A DNA stretch of 64,000 nucleotides from Bacillota bacterium (GTDB lineage Bacteria > Bacillota > Clostridia > Lachnospirales > Bianqueaceae): contig JAFRUE010000007.1 in assembly GCA_017441925.1 (NCBI GenBank), forward strand, positions 682,001 to 746,000, written 5' to 3'. The translations under genes were made by a program, and so were the position numbers. Positions 34,801 through 42,200 of the stretch are shown here, piece by piece. The notes beneath the pieces are model-generated. The model searched no databases and was not told where the DNA came from. It saw only the letters and a program-made list of their open reading frames with translations. Position 1 is the stretch's first letter; every line of letters begins with the position of its first letter.

Positions 34801-35465
34801 GAGACTGCGTCTGAAGCTGTAGCGGATGCAAAATCCGTCCTGTCTTCGTAATGTACGAGCTGTCTGTCCATCTCTGCATAGATTGCTCGAAAGATCTCGG
34901 TATTACCGGTAGTTATACTGTCATATATCGCGGAGTCTGAGCGCATGCCGGTGAATGCATCCCTGTATCCTGACCCGATCTCCCAAAGGATCACCTGCGC
35001 CGCGCCGCAGATCTGAACCTTTGTGTATCCGCCAAATCCCCGAGCCATCAGTGTATCCGCGATCCAGATAAGACGGCACATCTCTTTATACATGGCCGGA
35101 TTTTCTCTTCTGATCTTATCCGCATATCCTGAAGCATAGTTCTTGGCTTCTTCATAGGTATCGCCCTGTGCTGTCGTCGCGTTCGGCTCGAGACAGTATC
35201 CCCACACAACCGTTTCATTCTGAGCGTTCTGCAGTTCATGAGTCATAACAGCAGACACGCGTCCTGAATCCAACGGATTATCGTCCGCTACGACCAGTGG
35301 ATAGAGGCGGATATCTGTCCCAAGGTTGAAATCCACATAATTTTCCTGCAGTTTCAGTTTATCTCCGGCCGCCGCCCGTGCCGTGTCCGACGGAAGTATT
35401 CCCATAAAGATCAGTATCGCAAGTAATACCGCCATGCCCTTTTTTATCCTGTTCTTGATCATCAT
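28851..35465 (-). CDS. Giant cell-wall-anchored adhesin (thioester, SpaA/Cna-B and VaFE repeats)
   Basis: 2204 residues. A signal peptide (1-32, ending ARAAA) is followed by a thioester domain with Cys91 (VWGYCLEPN) and Gln157 (AAQVILWEI), a pair that in TQXA-type domains forms a bond able to attach to host surfaces. About a dozen SpaA/Cna-B-like domains follow, marked by ETKAP-type motifs such as KEITAPAGY, RETKAPKGF and KEVKAPEGY. Three copies of a two-domain module lie at residues ~693-1300. A VaFE-type region (FGTEGISLDEDGKTV to VAFENIEE) lies at ~1775-1880. The sorting signal is PPTGD near 2163, a helix, then KKKTDRFRKGD. It starts 31 bases after the His-rich lipoprotein, with AGAAAGGATG upstream. 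No sortase gene is nearby. Confidence 0.93.
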   Translation of the reverse strand: MMIKNRIKKGMAVLLAILIFMGILPSDTARAAAGDKLKLQENYVDFNLGTDIRLYPLVVADDNPLDSGRVSAVMTHELQNAQNETVVWGYCLEPNATTAQGDTYEEAKNYASGYADKIRRENPAMYKEMCRLIWIADTLMARGFGGYTKVQICGAAQVILWEIGSGYRDAFTGMRSDSAIYDSITTGNTEIFRAIYAEMDRQLVHYEDRTDFASATASDAVSASNVITLEYSTAGGKWTKTLTDTNEVWTKYLPAVSGTVPGTNVGYSRNGNNITFTADSAITDTEVSDALKKTDTGTSADPSYIVYGEEGIGDTRTTYEGQIIAANAAADPVYQYVAFRMEVSRVSVKKTSADMSDCYMNNPLYSLSGAVYGLYASEADAKADRGRLETLTTGADGTAASSENYAVGQTLYLKEITAPAGYRLNTAVNSLTVSGTADDNVFNVTDAPVRDPEWIRLRKVNTDGTPTPSGNASLQGAEFTLNYYMSESASGTPAWTAVFVTDKDGYIILDQPHLKSGTIPYETDASGIIQFPLGYLTIEETKAPTGYKLNNKAAEGRIIQVSSGGDACFDLTGNTFSRQSDGTILFTEEPFAYALTVTKTDSELSKARAGAEYDIINRSANPVVVNGTSYAVGAVVMHIGPTGADGKATTGTVLPMGTYGIKETKAPAGLTLNTTEATVTITNANVDKDFENDAEKGSIKIVKKIEKAPSGYSIDPITLDGFQFRVQGTTLLGTTYDKTFTTDSTGTITINDLLVGSYKVTEVKNTKTNAFIVPEMQENDVTNGATATFAFTNVYKKFKVDLIKIAKGSSSTVTVDWPGTSLEGAEYTLYRNGTKVATFTTDANGKFTTGYYICGEGWTIRETKAPKGFELDPTVYTIGAVDPSQDKEKRTDTVTSPETAQPGSLKIEKNFEAAPAGYEITEADKSGFEFRITATLADGTKYDKTFKTDANGEITVEGLLPGTYTVTELANGKTTPYLIPDSQEETIEAGKSVSYTFNQVRKKFELTLTKVDKYGKSYPDFPLSGAEYTVYKNGAPVKTYTTDVNGKLTTDTYWEDTGWTIKETKAPNGYQLDPTEYSFGTVDSAQSIEITNVKVTSTDEPKPADITITKVFEDLTNVGYVLTDTNKAGFKFHIIGTLDNGEIYDKTSPTDGNGQIVLNRLIPGTYCLEEIEVPGITDNYILPEPQTFTVLPQDELEKEFDQTYKKFNFTLTKVDADSLERTEASLAGAEYTLFKGGAAVKVYTTDENGQFTSDDYICDSDWTVKETKASEGYKLDETEYEVGKVEGTQEIEIRNEEIESKEEVVTGKIMINKVTDTGIDVKLVPEEGAQFEVYLKAAGSYVDAPETERDILTIGRTGIAVSKELPYGIYTVHQTLGWEGRKNSPDFDVVIDKDSDPEEPYYYLLDNETFRSYIQVIKVDSETGETIPLAGTEFEIYDENGEKIAIQITYPSKEILTSFVTDETGSFITPVRLPYGEYNLKEVKAPEGYVLYSSPVPFTVNAENVREDEGLMLITIVVSDGPVKGRITVTKQGEIFRSVEQDGDLYVPVYEMMPLAGATFEITAATDIYTPDGTLRAEKGEVVDTITTGEDGTATSVELYLGKYEVRETSAPYGMVLNEEVQTVEFTYGGQDVEVVFEQISFTNDRQKFELSILKEMQADEDGNIDLDAALLNVEFSLYAREKMVAADGLSSEGTKTIPADGLLGTASPDEEGKIIFNVDLPVDAKVYVKETATDSHYILDKGEYDLETAYEGQDEDVVELVFNDGESVTNIPVEIRTTLFGTEGISLDEDGKTVSAYETVTLIDRVEYTGLVVGKDYTVTGTLMERVPGELGATGEAFLDEEGNEITATETFTAKTVDGYVDITFTFPGILISEKTTLVAFENIEETETGKEVAVHTDIEDEDQTVTVEIPEVEVSKKAINGTDELPGAVLIIKDKYGKEIEKWTSTDEPHKVTLPVGEYTLTELTAPKDYLVAETISFKVSVNDKHEIQVSVLDGEEYVLQDGTLIVMFDRHEPVMHTTVSANGKVPADEKHVELIQAADKTTVAVKDIVYYEFFEGGKYLLEGKLVKIEKDGTLVIIAEASEVVTAEEYKAGEWVLDFGELKLDPGKYVVFEKAVPVLQETKPDSEKTEEKTEVITPVGEPISHENPDDESQTFTIISAPPTGDSTVVWPFVFSAALAVCGIILIVLYKKKTDRFRKGDIN
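31575..33390 (-). repeat. Three tandem copies of a two-domain adhesin module
   Basis: Within the adhesin, three consecutive units of about 200 residues each start KGSIKIVKK, GSLKIEKNF and ADITITKVF. Each holds a domain with G[TD]xYDKTxxTD followed by a domain with L.GAEYTL and ending in ETKAP/ETKAS and DPTxY or DETEY. They are clearly related in protein but have diverged, so this is an old duplication rather than a recent slippage event. Boundaries are approximate. Confidence 0.75.
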
Positions 35466-35496
35466 TACATCCTTTCTGCATGTTCGTATTTCATGT

Positions 35497-36456
35497 CTAT
35501 TCTTTCACCGCGCCGCATTCTGCGCACACATAAACGGTTTCATATACAGCATCATGGTGAACGGTCTCTGTGTGCGTCTCCGCCGGATGATGAACCGTTT
35601 CGGTATGAAAGAGCGGTTCGTGATGAACTGTTTCTTCATGTGTGACAGCATCATGATGGATTGTCTCCTCATGCGTCACAGCTTCATGATGGACCGTTTC
35701 ATCATGCGTGACAGCGTCGACATGCGTGTAGACATATTCGCAGGAATCCGCATAGCCGCCGTGCCTTGCAGCCTCTGCGTCCCACTCGGCGAGCATTCCG
35801 TCTTCCCACTGTCCGTTATCGATAATGGCATAATATTTTGCATCAACTTGTTCTGTCATAGCCTTCTGATGTGCATTGACCGCGATCGATCCGTCCAGCC
35901 CATCATCAGCAGCAGAGAAAAAAGCTCCGCAGCGGCATCTGAAGCCCGGGATCTCTTCTGAAACATAATCATAGGCTTCTTCGTCAACTATCGTTACTGT
36001 TTCATCCCAGGCTTCCTGATCCACTACGGTTATGACTTCATCCCATGCCTCCCTGTCTGTAACCGTCACTAATTCATCCCAGGCTTCCCTGTCTGTAATT
36101 GTCACAATTTCATCCCAGGCCGCCTTATCCGTCACGGTTACCGTTTCGTCATAAGCGTCTGCCATCACCCTCTGTACTGTCACAAAAGTATGTACGTGAA
36201 TGCTCTGTTCTTCTGAAACTTCCGGTATGGAATCATCCGGTCTGGGATCGTCCGGTATGAGAACGGCAATGGAACTGCATGTGTTCTCATCCGCGGAATA
36301 CTCCTCTCTGCATTCTTCGGCGGATTCAGAAAAAACGTCTCCTGGCGCGTTCTCCTGATATGAGACATCCCTAATGCAGGACACGCATGAAAAGACCAAA
36401 ATAACAAGCAGTATGGCCCGGATCCATCCTTTATGCTCTCTGAATTTCCGAATCAT
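35497..36456 (-). CDS. His-rich tandem-repeat lipoprotein, unknown function
   Basis: 319 residues. A basic N-terminus and hydrophobic stretch end in LVFSC or CVSC, a probable lipobox. Residues ~95-160 hold about five 12-residue repeats of the form AWDExVTVTDRE. A CRCGAFFSA segment follows. Residues ~225-300 hold about six 11-residue repeats such as VTHEETVHH, dense in His and acidic residues. The chain ends with VCAECGAVKE, a CxxC knuckle. Clustered His, Glu and Cys suggest metal binding, perhaps zinc, on the outside of the membrane, but this is inference. The ATG at 36456 has AGGAG seven bases upstream and overlaps the previous stop by ATGA. I do not recognise a named family. Confidence 0.8.
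   Translation of the reverse strand: MIRKFREHKGWIRAILLVILVFSCVSCIRDVSYQENAPGDVFSESAEECREEYSADENTCSSIAVLIPDDPRPDDSIPEVSEEQSIHVHTFVTVQRVMADAYDETVTVTDKAAWDEIVTITDREAWDELVTVTDREAWDEVITVVDQEAWDETVTIVDEEAYDYVSEEIPGFRCRCGAFFSAADDGLDGSIAVNAHQKAMTEQVDAKYYAIIDNGQWEDGMLAEWDAEAARHGGYADSCEYVYTHVDAVTHDETVHHEAVTHEETIHHDAVTHEETVHHEPLFHTETVHHPAETHTETVHHDAVYETVYVCAECGAVKE
35535..35720 (-). repeat. 33-nt tandem repeats coding for His-rich units
   Basis: About six head-to-tail units of the plus-strand form TCATGxGTGACAGCxTCATG plus ATGGA and GTxTC, all in frame and encoding the 11-residue His-rich repeat. The central copies are close to identical, so the copy number could change by slippage without shifting the frame. 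Confidence 0.75.
35970..36163 (-). repeat. 36-nt tandem repeats coding for AWDE/VTVTD units
   Basis: Five in-frame copies of a 36-base unit, with plus-strand core TCATCCCAGGCTTCCxTGTC, encoding the 12-residue Trp/Asp-rich repeat of the lipoprotein. The first and last copies are more diverged (AYDE). Confidence 0.75.
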
Positions 36457-37268
36457 TTTTTCACTCCTGCTGTTCCGGGTCTGAGGATACGGATCACCGC
36501 TTCCTGCCGGAACCATTCTTTCCTGGACAATGAACGCAGTTTATGTACCTGATATGGTTCCGGCTGGATGTGCAGATAGTCAGAGACCGCAGACAGCTGA
36601 TCCTGCAGGTCTTCTTCCAGAAACGATATCTCATATGCCGTCCCAAGCGGGATCTTGCCTGAGCTCAACCGATTCTGCCAGTCTTCCGACAGCAAAAGCA
36701 GCCGCATCCGCCGCTGCGCCTGTCTCGGAGTCAGCGAGGTTTTTGCCTTCAGGAACAGTTCTTCCGTATCCGTGTTTGCTTCTTCCGGCGCGATACTTGT
36801 CCGGAAATACGCTCGCCACATCCTGTATTCTTTAGCCTCCAGAATCTTGTCGGAAGCTCCGTGCCGCTGGCCTGTTATACGTTTTTCCAGCCAGAAAGAA
36901 GCACAGGCGTCCACCTGCAGATCCCTGAATTCCGAGCTCAGTGCTTCCATACCTAAAGCTTCAGCCGTCTCCTTCCACGAATGATGCTCCAGATAATGAA
37001 GACGAACGAGATCCGCCTGCTTCTCCGGCATACGCTCCAGTGCCCTATAAATTGCGCTTTCCTGCTGTCTGATCTTCTCTCCGTACATAAGGATCTGTTC
37101 ATCCATTACATCGTTCTCCCGGACACGCAGTGTTTCATCATCCATCTCACCGATATAATCCTGATAAATGCCTTTCCGTGAGATCAGGCCGTCATAATCC
37201 TTACATATCTGCGTATAGGAACGCAGATACTCAAGCCCCATCTGCAGATCTTTTTTCTCCTGTTTCAC
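36453..37268 (-). CDS. Putative regulator with sigma-region-4-like and ParB-like segments
   Basis: 271 residues without a signal peptide. Residues ~70-107 (YRALERMPEKQADLVRLHYL, then HHSWKETAEALGM) read like sigma-70 region 4, a helix-turn-helix that contacts promoter DNA. After a linker, residues ~170-245 (LTPRQAQRRM, LSSGKIPLGTAYEISFL, HIQPEPYQVHKLRSLS) resemble the helical region after the HTH in ParB/Spo0J-type proteins of clostridia. The combination points to DNA binding, but neither segment is complete enough for a firm family name. It overlaps the RAYT-like gene upstream and the lipoprotein downstream by four bases each, so the three are made together. Confidence 0.6.
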   Translation of the reverse strand: MKQEKKDLQMGLEYLRSYTQICKDYDGLISRKGIYQDYIGEMDDETLRVRENDVMDEQILMYGEKIRQQESAIYRALERMPEKQADLVRLHYLEHHSWKETAEALGMEALSSEFRDLQVDACASFWLEKRITGQRHGASDKILEAKEYRMWRAYFRTSIAPEEANTDTEELFLKAKTSLTPRQAQRRMRLLLLSEDWQNRLSSGKIPLGTAYEISFLEEDLQDQLSAVSDYLHIQPEPYQVHKLRSLSRKEWFRQEAVIRILRPGTAGVKK

Positions 37269-38068
37269 TCTATCATCAATGCTCCTTCCGCATTCTCTCC
37301 GTCCGGTTTCTTGATCTCATTGACAAAACGTTTCCCGAGCTTTGTAATACGGCAGATCTGAGCGACCGGCAAATGGTCTTCATATCGCAGTTTTCGGACA
37401 AGCTGAACGATCTCAGACTCCTCCAGCCTCGCTATGGTACGGACATCTCTACCGCCGAGTCTGCGCATGATCATTTCCTCTGCCTCCCTGTCGTCCTTTC
37501 GGATAGGGATAGGCCTCTGTTCCGCGACAAAAGCACTCTCCCCCTTCCACTCAAGCTCCATGTAGTCGGTATACTTCCAGTCTCCCAGGCATTCCCGCAT
37601 CTTAGCGGTATCGATCACAGCGGTCTTGTCCCTGACGTATTCCGCATAACTTGAGTACGGATAAAGATCCATGTATTTAGCCAGATCCCGTTTAACAGGC
37701 AGTTGATGGATATACCGGATCAGACGGATACATGTAATATCATCCTCTACCGGATAGCTGACGTACCGTCCCCGAAACAGCGGACCTTCTTTCTGATATG
37801 TAGAGTTATACCAGTGTACATAAGAAATCCCGATCCTCCTCATGAATTCCGATACGGTATCCTCTTCTTCTCCGATCATGAAATAGGCCTCGTTATCAAA
37901 GAAGCAGTATGCGTACAGCCTGATTTTACCCTCCTGGTAGTATTTCTGCAGAAGTCCGATATAATGCAGCTTCTTCAGTCCGTTTTCAAAGATCTCCGAC
38001 TTGTGAGGTCCCTGCACGAGGACCAGATACATGCCGTTTGCGCTCCTTCTGCGCGCCGTTCTGGACAA
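37265..38068 (-). CDS. RAYT-like (IS200/Y1 transposase fold) protein lacking the HUH motif
   Basis: 267 residues. The first ~145 follow REP-associated tyrosine transposases: MSRTARRRSANGMYLVLV, LYAYCFFDNEAYFMIGEE, EGPLFRGRYVSYPVEDD and LIRYIHQLPVKRDLAKY, then YSSYAEY. The catalytic His-x-His (normally NHVH) is replaced by Asn59-Glu60-Ala61-Tyr62, so metal binding and strand cleavage should be lost. The C-terminal 120 residues end in a helical segment (DHLPVAQICRITKLGKRFVNEI) that looks like an HTH. It starts with TTG at 38068, behind AAAGGAG, and is the first gene of the adhesin operon. A role as a nucleic-acid-binding regulator is inference. Confidence 0.75.
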   Translation of the reverse strand: MSRTARRRSANGMYLVLVQGPHKSEIFENGLKKLHYIGLLQKYYQEGKIRLYAYCFFDNEAYFMIGEEEDTVSEFMRRIGISYVHWYNSTYQKEGPLFRGRYVSYPVEDDITCIRLIRYIHQLPVKRDLAKYMDLYPYSSYAEYVRDKTAVIDTAKMRECLGDWKYTDYMELEWKGESAFVAEQRPIPIRKDDREAEEMIMRRLGGRDVRTIARLEESEIVQLVRKLRYEDHLPVAQICRITKLGKRFVNEIKKPDGENAEGALMIE

Positions 38069-38164
38069 TTACAGTCTCTCCTTTCTGTGTATCGCGGCGG
38101 ATCCGTCCTGGCGCATCCGCCGGGCCTCTTCCGCGGCCTGCCATTGTGTATAATACAAGTATAA

Positions 38165-38208
38165 GAAAAAACCCCGGTTACGGAGTTTCCAAATCCGTAG
38201 AACCGGGG
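38165..38208 (-). terminator. Terminator after ftsY
   Basis: On the minus strand CCCCGGTT and AACCGGGG (plus 38201-38208 and 38072+100 region 38172-38179) form a stem extended by ACGGA/TCCGT around TTTGGAAAC, followed by TTTTTTC. It ends the polA-ftsY operon and separates it from the RAYT-adhesin operon, whose leader lies at 38069-38164 with no clear consensus promoter. Confidence 0.88.
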
Positions 38209-38267
38209 CTGATAATTGACCAGCTGTCAACTTTAATTCATTTATGTTCAGATTTAATTCATTTCGT

Positions 38268-39182
38268 TTATTCTTCAGCCAGAAGCGCCTGCAGAAATTC
38301 CTTCGGACGGAACGGCTGCAGGTCTTCGATCTTCTCTCCGACACCGATATATTTGACAGGGATCTGCATCTCGGACGCGATCGAAATGACGACACCGCCC
38401 TTGGCCGTACCGTCAAGCTTGGTCAGGATGATTCCGGTGATCGGAGCGCTTTCCGAAAAAAGACGTGCCTGCTGGAGCGCGTTTTGTCCCGTTGTCGCAT
38501 CCAGTACGAGCAGCACCTCTCTCCGGGCGTCCGGAAACTCCTTCTCCAGGATCCTGAACAGCTTGGACAGCTCGTTCATCAGGTTCTTCTTATTCTGGAG
38601 ACGTCCGGCCGTATCGCAGATCAGGACGTCTGCATGGCGCGATTTGGCAGCAGCGGCCGCGTCATACACGACAGCACCGGGGTCCGATCCTTCCTGGTGG
38701 CTGATCATCTCTACGCCGGCACGGTCTGCCCATACCTGCAGCTGATCGATCGCAGCCGCGCGGAACGTATCGGCAGCCGCCAGAATGACTTTCCTGCCGT
38801 CTTCCTTAAGCTGCAGCGCGAGCTTGCCGATCGTTGTCGTTTTGCCGGCGCCGTTTACGCCGATCATCATCAGGATGGACATCCTGTCATCATCGACGAT
38901 CGTATTGTCCTGCTCTCCCATCAGCTTCTCAAGATCCTCGAGCAGCATCTTCCTGACCTGTGCAGGCCGTGTCAGGTGCCGGTCGATCGTCTCCTGCTCA
39001 AGCTGCGCAACGATCCTGGCGGCCGTCTCCATTCCCATATCGGAAAGGACCAGAATCTCTTCCAGTTCCTCAAAGAAATCGTCATCGACTTCATCATAGG
39101 CTCCGAACAGAACGTCAAACCCGCTCATCAGGCTGTTTCTGGTCTTGGCCAGGCCTCTTTTCAGACTTTCAAAAAATCCCAT
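38268..39182 (-). CDS. ftsY: Signal recognition particle receptor FtsY
   Basis: 304 residues. FtsY is the membrane-associated SRP GTPase that docks ribosomes making membrane proteins. The N domain occupies ~1-90. The G domain shows GVNGAGKTTTIGKLA (G1), ADTFRAAA, LICDTAGR (G3), TKLDGTAKGG (G4) and IGVGEKIEDLQPF. It lacks the long acidic A domain of E. coli FtsY, as is normal in Firmicutes. The ATG at 39182 (MGFFESL) has GGGAGG seven bases upstream; the longer open frame upstream lacks a ribosome site. It is the last gene of the operon, 44 bases after smc. Confidence 0.96.
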   Translation of the reverse strand: MGFFESLKRGLAKTRNSLMSGFDVLFGAYDEVDDDFFEELEEILVLSDMGMETAARIVAQLEQETIDRHLTRPAQVRKMLLEDLEKLMGEQDNTIVDDDRMSILMMIGVNGAGKTTTIGKLALQLKEDGRKVILAAADTFRAAAIDQLQVWADRAGVEMISHQEGSDPGAVVYDAAAAAKSRHADVLICDTAGRLQNKKNLMNELSKLFRILEKEFPDARREVLLVLDATTGQNALQQARLFSESAPITGIILTKLDGTAKGGVVISIASEMQIPVKYIGVGEKIEDLQPFRPKEFLQALLAEE

Positions 39183-39226
39183 ACTGTACCTCCCGGGTCT
39201 CCGGCTTTTTATCCTTCCGGCTCTGA

Positions 39227-42200
39227 TCACTCAAAACGGACAGAAACACATTTGGAGACGCCTTTTTCCTCCATTGTAATGCCATACATCGTGGAAGCCG
39301 CTTCCATTGTACCTTTGCGGTGCGTGATGATGATGAACTGCGTCTTGTCCGCCATTTCTTTCAAATAGTCGGCATACCGGTATACATTCGCGTCATCAAG
39401 CGATGCCTCGATCTCGTCCAGTACGCAGAAAGGCGCGGGTTTAAGCTGCTGGATCGCAAACAGGATCGAGATCGCTGTCAGCGTCCGCTCGCCTCCGGAC
39501 AGAGCCGCCATATTCTTAAGCGTTTTTCCGGGCGGCTGAGCGATAATCTCGATTCCGCTCTCCAGCGGATCTCCTTCCTCAAGACGCAGGATTCCGCGTC
39601 CGCCTCCGAACATCTTCTGGAAGACCTGATTGAACTGCTCGGAGATCTTGCCGAAACCTTCTCTGAACTGCTGCTCCATCTGTTCTGTCAGCTGGCCGAT
39701 CAGCTCACGCAGACTTTCTTCGGCTTTTCTGACGTCTTCCAGCTGTGCTGTCAGGAAACTGCACCGGTCTTTCAGCGCGGCATATTCGTCGATTGCCTGC
39801 AGATTGACGGGCTCCAGCTCTTTCATGCCGGCTCTCAGCTCGGAAATCCTGCGGCGCGCCCACGCCTGGCTTTCCGGCTGGGGCAGATCCATTTCCCTCG
39901 CACTGTTATAAGTGACTTCATATTTGTCCCAGATCTGATCCTGCAGATCCGTCAGTTCCTTACGGACGCGTTCCGTCTGTGAATCCAGACGGACCTGCTC
40001 GCGCTCCAGACCTGCAGCGTCCTCCGCGGCACGTTCCGCTTCGGTACGCAGACGTTTCTCGTTCTGTTCTTTATCATCACGGTCGGCTGTCAGCGCAGTG
40101 ATCTCATCGGAAAGCTTGCGGATCTCTATTCCGGCGTTCTCGATCTCCGTCTGAGAAGCTTTATTCTCCTGCTCGAGGCGCTTCATCTCAGCGTCGGCAA
40201 ACCGGATCTGCTCCTGATAATGGACGATCTGGTCCTGCTGTTCGGTAATATCCGTATCCTCGCGTTCCATCGAATTCTGCATGGAACGGATCAGCTGTTC
40301 GGAAGTACTGATCTCGATGCGGTTGCGCATCAGCTGCGTGTTGTAATCGGCGAGTTCCTTCCGGGCTTTCTCATCCTGACGCTCCCAGTCCTGCATGGCC
40401 GCGGAAAGGACTGTCTCCTGGTTCTCCATCTTCTGCAACTCGTCCTGCATCCCTGCAAGTACGGACTGGTCTTCCTGAATGCTTCGCTCAGCCGCGAGAT
40501 TCTTCTCCTGCTCCGCCTGCAGCTGTTCTTTGCTCATCTGCAGCATCAGCTCGGCCTGATCATAATCGGACTGTCTCGCTGCCTGCGTCCCGGAAGCCTC
40601 TTCTCTGCTATCGGAAAGCTCCTGCATCCGGACTGCCAGACGGCTTCTCTCTTCCCTCAGAGAAAGCGCCATAGCGCTCTTGTCGGCGTTTTCCTTCTCG
40701 GCAGCCTTAAGCTGCACCGTCAGCGTATGCATCTCGCCGCGGCGGTTCAGGATACTCGCGGTCCTGCCTCCTGTACTTCCGCCGGTGATCGAACCGCCGA
40801 TGTTGAACAGGTCTCCGGAAAGCGTGACCACACGCAGATAGCGGCCGTAGCGGTTCGCAGCCGCAGCGGCGTTCTCAAACGTATCCGCGATCACAACGTT
40901 TCCGAGAAGCCGTGAAAAGATCTTCTCATACAGAGGATCTGTCTCTATCAGATCCGTCGCGTATCCGATGATTCCCGGCATGTGCTCGAGTTCAGGATCC
41001 TTACGGACATCCCGTGCAAAGACGGAATCCACCGGCAGGAACGTTGCGCGGCCCATCTTCTTGCTGCGCAGGATCTCGATCATCTGCTGAGCCGTCGACT
41101 GCGTATCTGTAATAATATTCTGCACGGCTCCGCCAAGCGCGATCTCGACTGCGGTCGCCAGATGCTGCGGCAGGCGCATCAGATCGGCAACGGTGCCGTG
41201 TACTCCGGAATACCGATCCGGATCCGACATCTTGAGCTGCATGATCGTCTTAACGCTGCCGGCATAACCTTCGTATTCTTTTTCCAGCTCTTCGATCCAA
41301 TGGATCCTGTTGCCCAGCTGCTGGACTTTCTGACGGGAATTCTGCGCGTCCTGCTCCGCCTGGGTCATTTTCTCCCGCAGAGCACTGATCGTGTCGGTCA
41401 GCTCGAGGATCTGCTGCTGATAATCCTGTACAGCGGCTTTTGCTTCTTCCAGCAGGGCGTTTTTCTGCTCTGCGTCTGTCTGGCGTGCTTCAACTTCTGC
41501 CTGCAGCTCCTCCAGATGAACGGCGCGGGAACCCTGTTCCCCTTTCACCTGCTCATGGAGCGTCTCCTGACGGACCAGATCCTGACGCTTCGCGTTGATC
41601 CCGTTTCTCAGTTCTTCCAGCCGCTGTCTGAACGAAGCAAGCTGCTCCTGTGCTCTCTCCGCGGCTTGACGGATCTCGTTCCCGCGGGCGGCAAGCTCCT
41701 CCTGCTCCTGTGTCTGCTTTTCTTTCTGCTGTTCAAGTCCCGCAAGCTGCTCCTTAACCTTGACAGCTGTCTCCTGATGACGTTTCAGCGCCTTACGGGC
41801 GTCTTCCAGACGGATCTCTGCGTTCTTTCGGTCCTTCTCATTCTGCTCTGCCTGCGACTGGAAAAGCTTCTGTTCTCCAGACCGGCTCTCCCGGAAAAGA
41901 CGCAGATCATTCATCTTCTGGATCGTTTCCGCCAGCTTGGCGCCGGCTGCTTCAGCGTCTGCCGAAGCCTGCTCGGACTGCTTTCTGATCTCTGCGAGAT
42001 TTGCCTTAGCCTCTTCGGTCTGCGCGGTCAGATCCGCAAGTCTGTCCAGAACAGTCTTGCTCTGTCCTGCCAGCTGATCATACTGCCTCAGGAAATTCTG
42101 GATCTCCAGCTGACGGAATTCCGCATACAGCGTCTTATATTTCTCCGCGCGCTCGGCACTCTCGCGCAGCGGCTCCAGACGGCTGGAAGCTTCTTCCAGA

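Noticed and set aside
35535..36163. Regular 33- and 36-base repeats that could suggest a CRISPR array
   Set aside because: The units are contiguous without spacers, in frame, and encode protein repeats of the lipoprotein.
37265..38068. Active IS200/IS605-type insertion sequence
   Set aside because: The HUH motif is missing, there is no tnpB or omega RNA, no terminal hairpins were seen, and the gene is translationally coupled to its neighbour.
38069..38164. Promoter for the RAYT-adhesin operon (TATTAT/TATACA at about 38147-38157 on the minus strand)
   Set aside because: A -10-like box exists but no -35 match at 16-18 bases; too weak to annotate.
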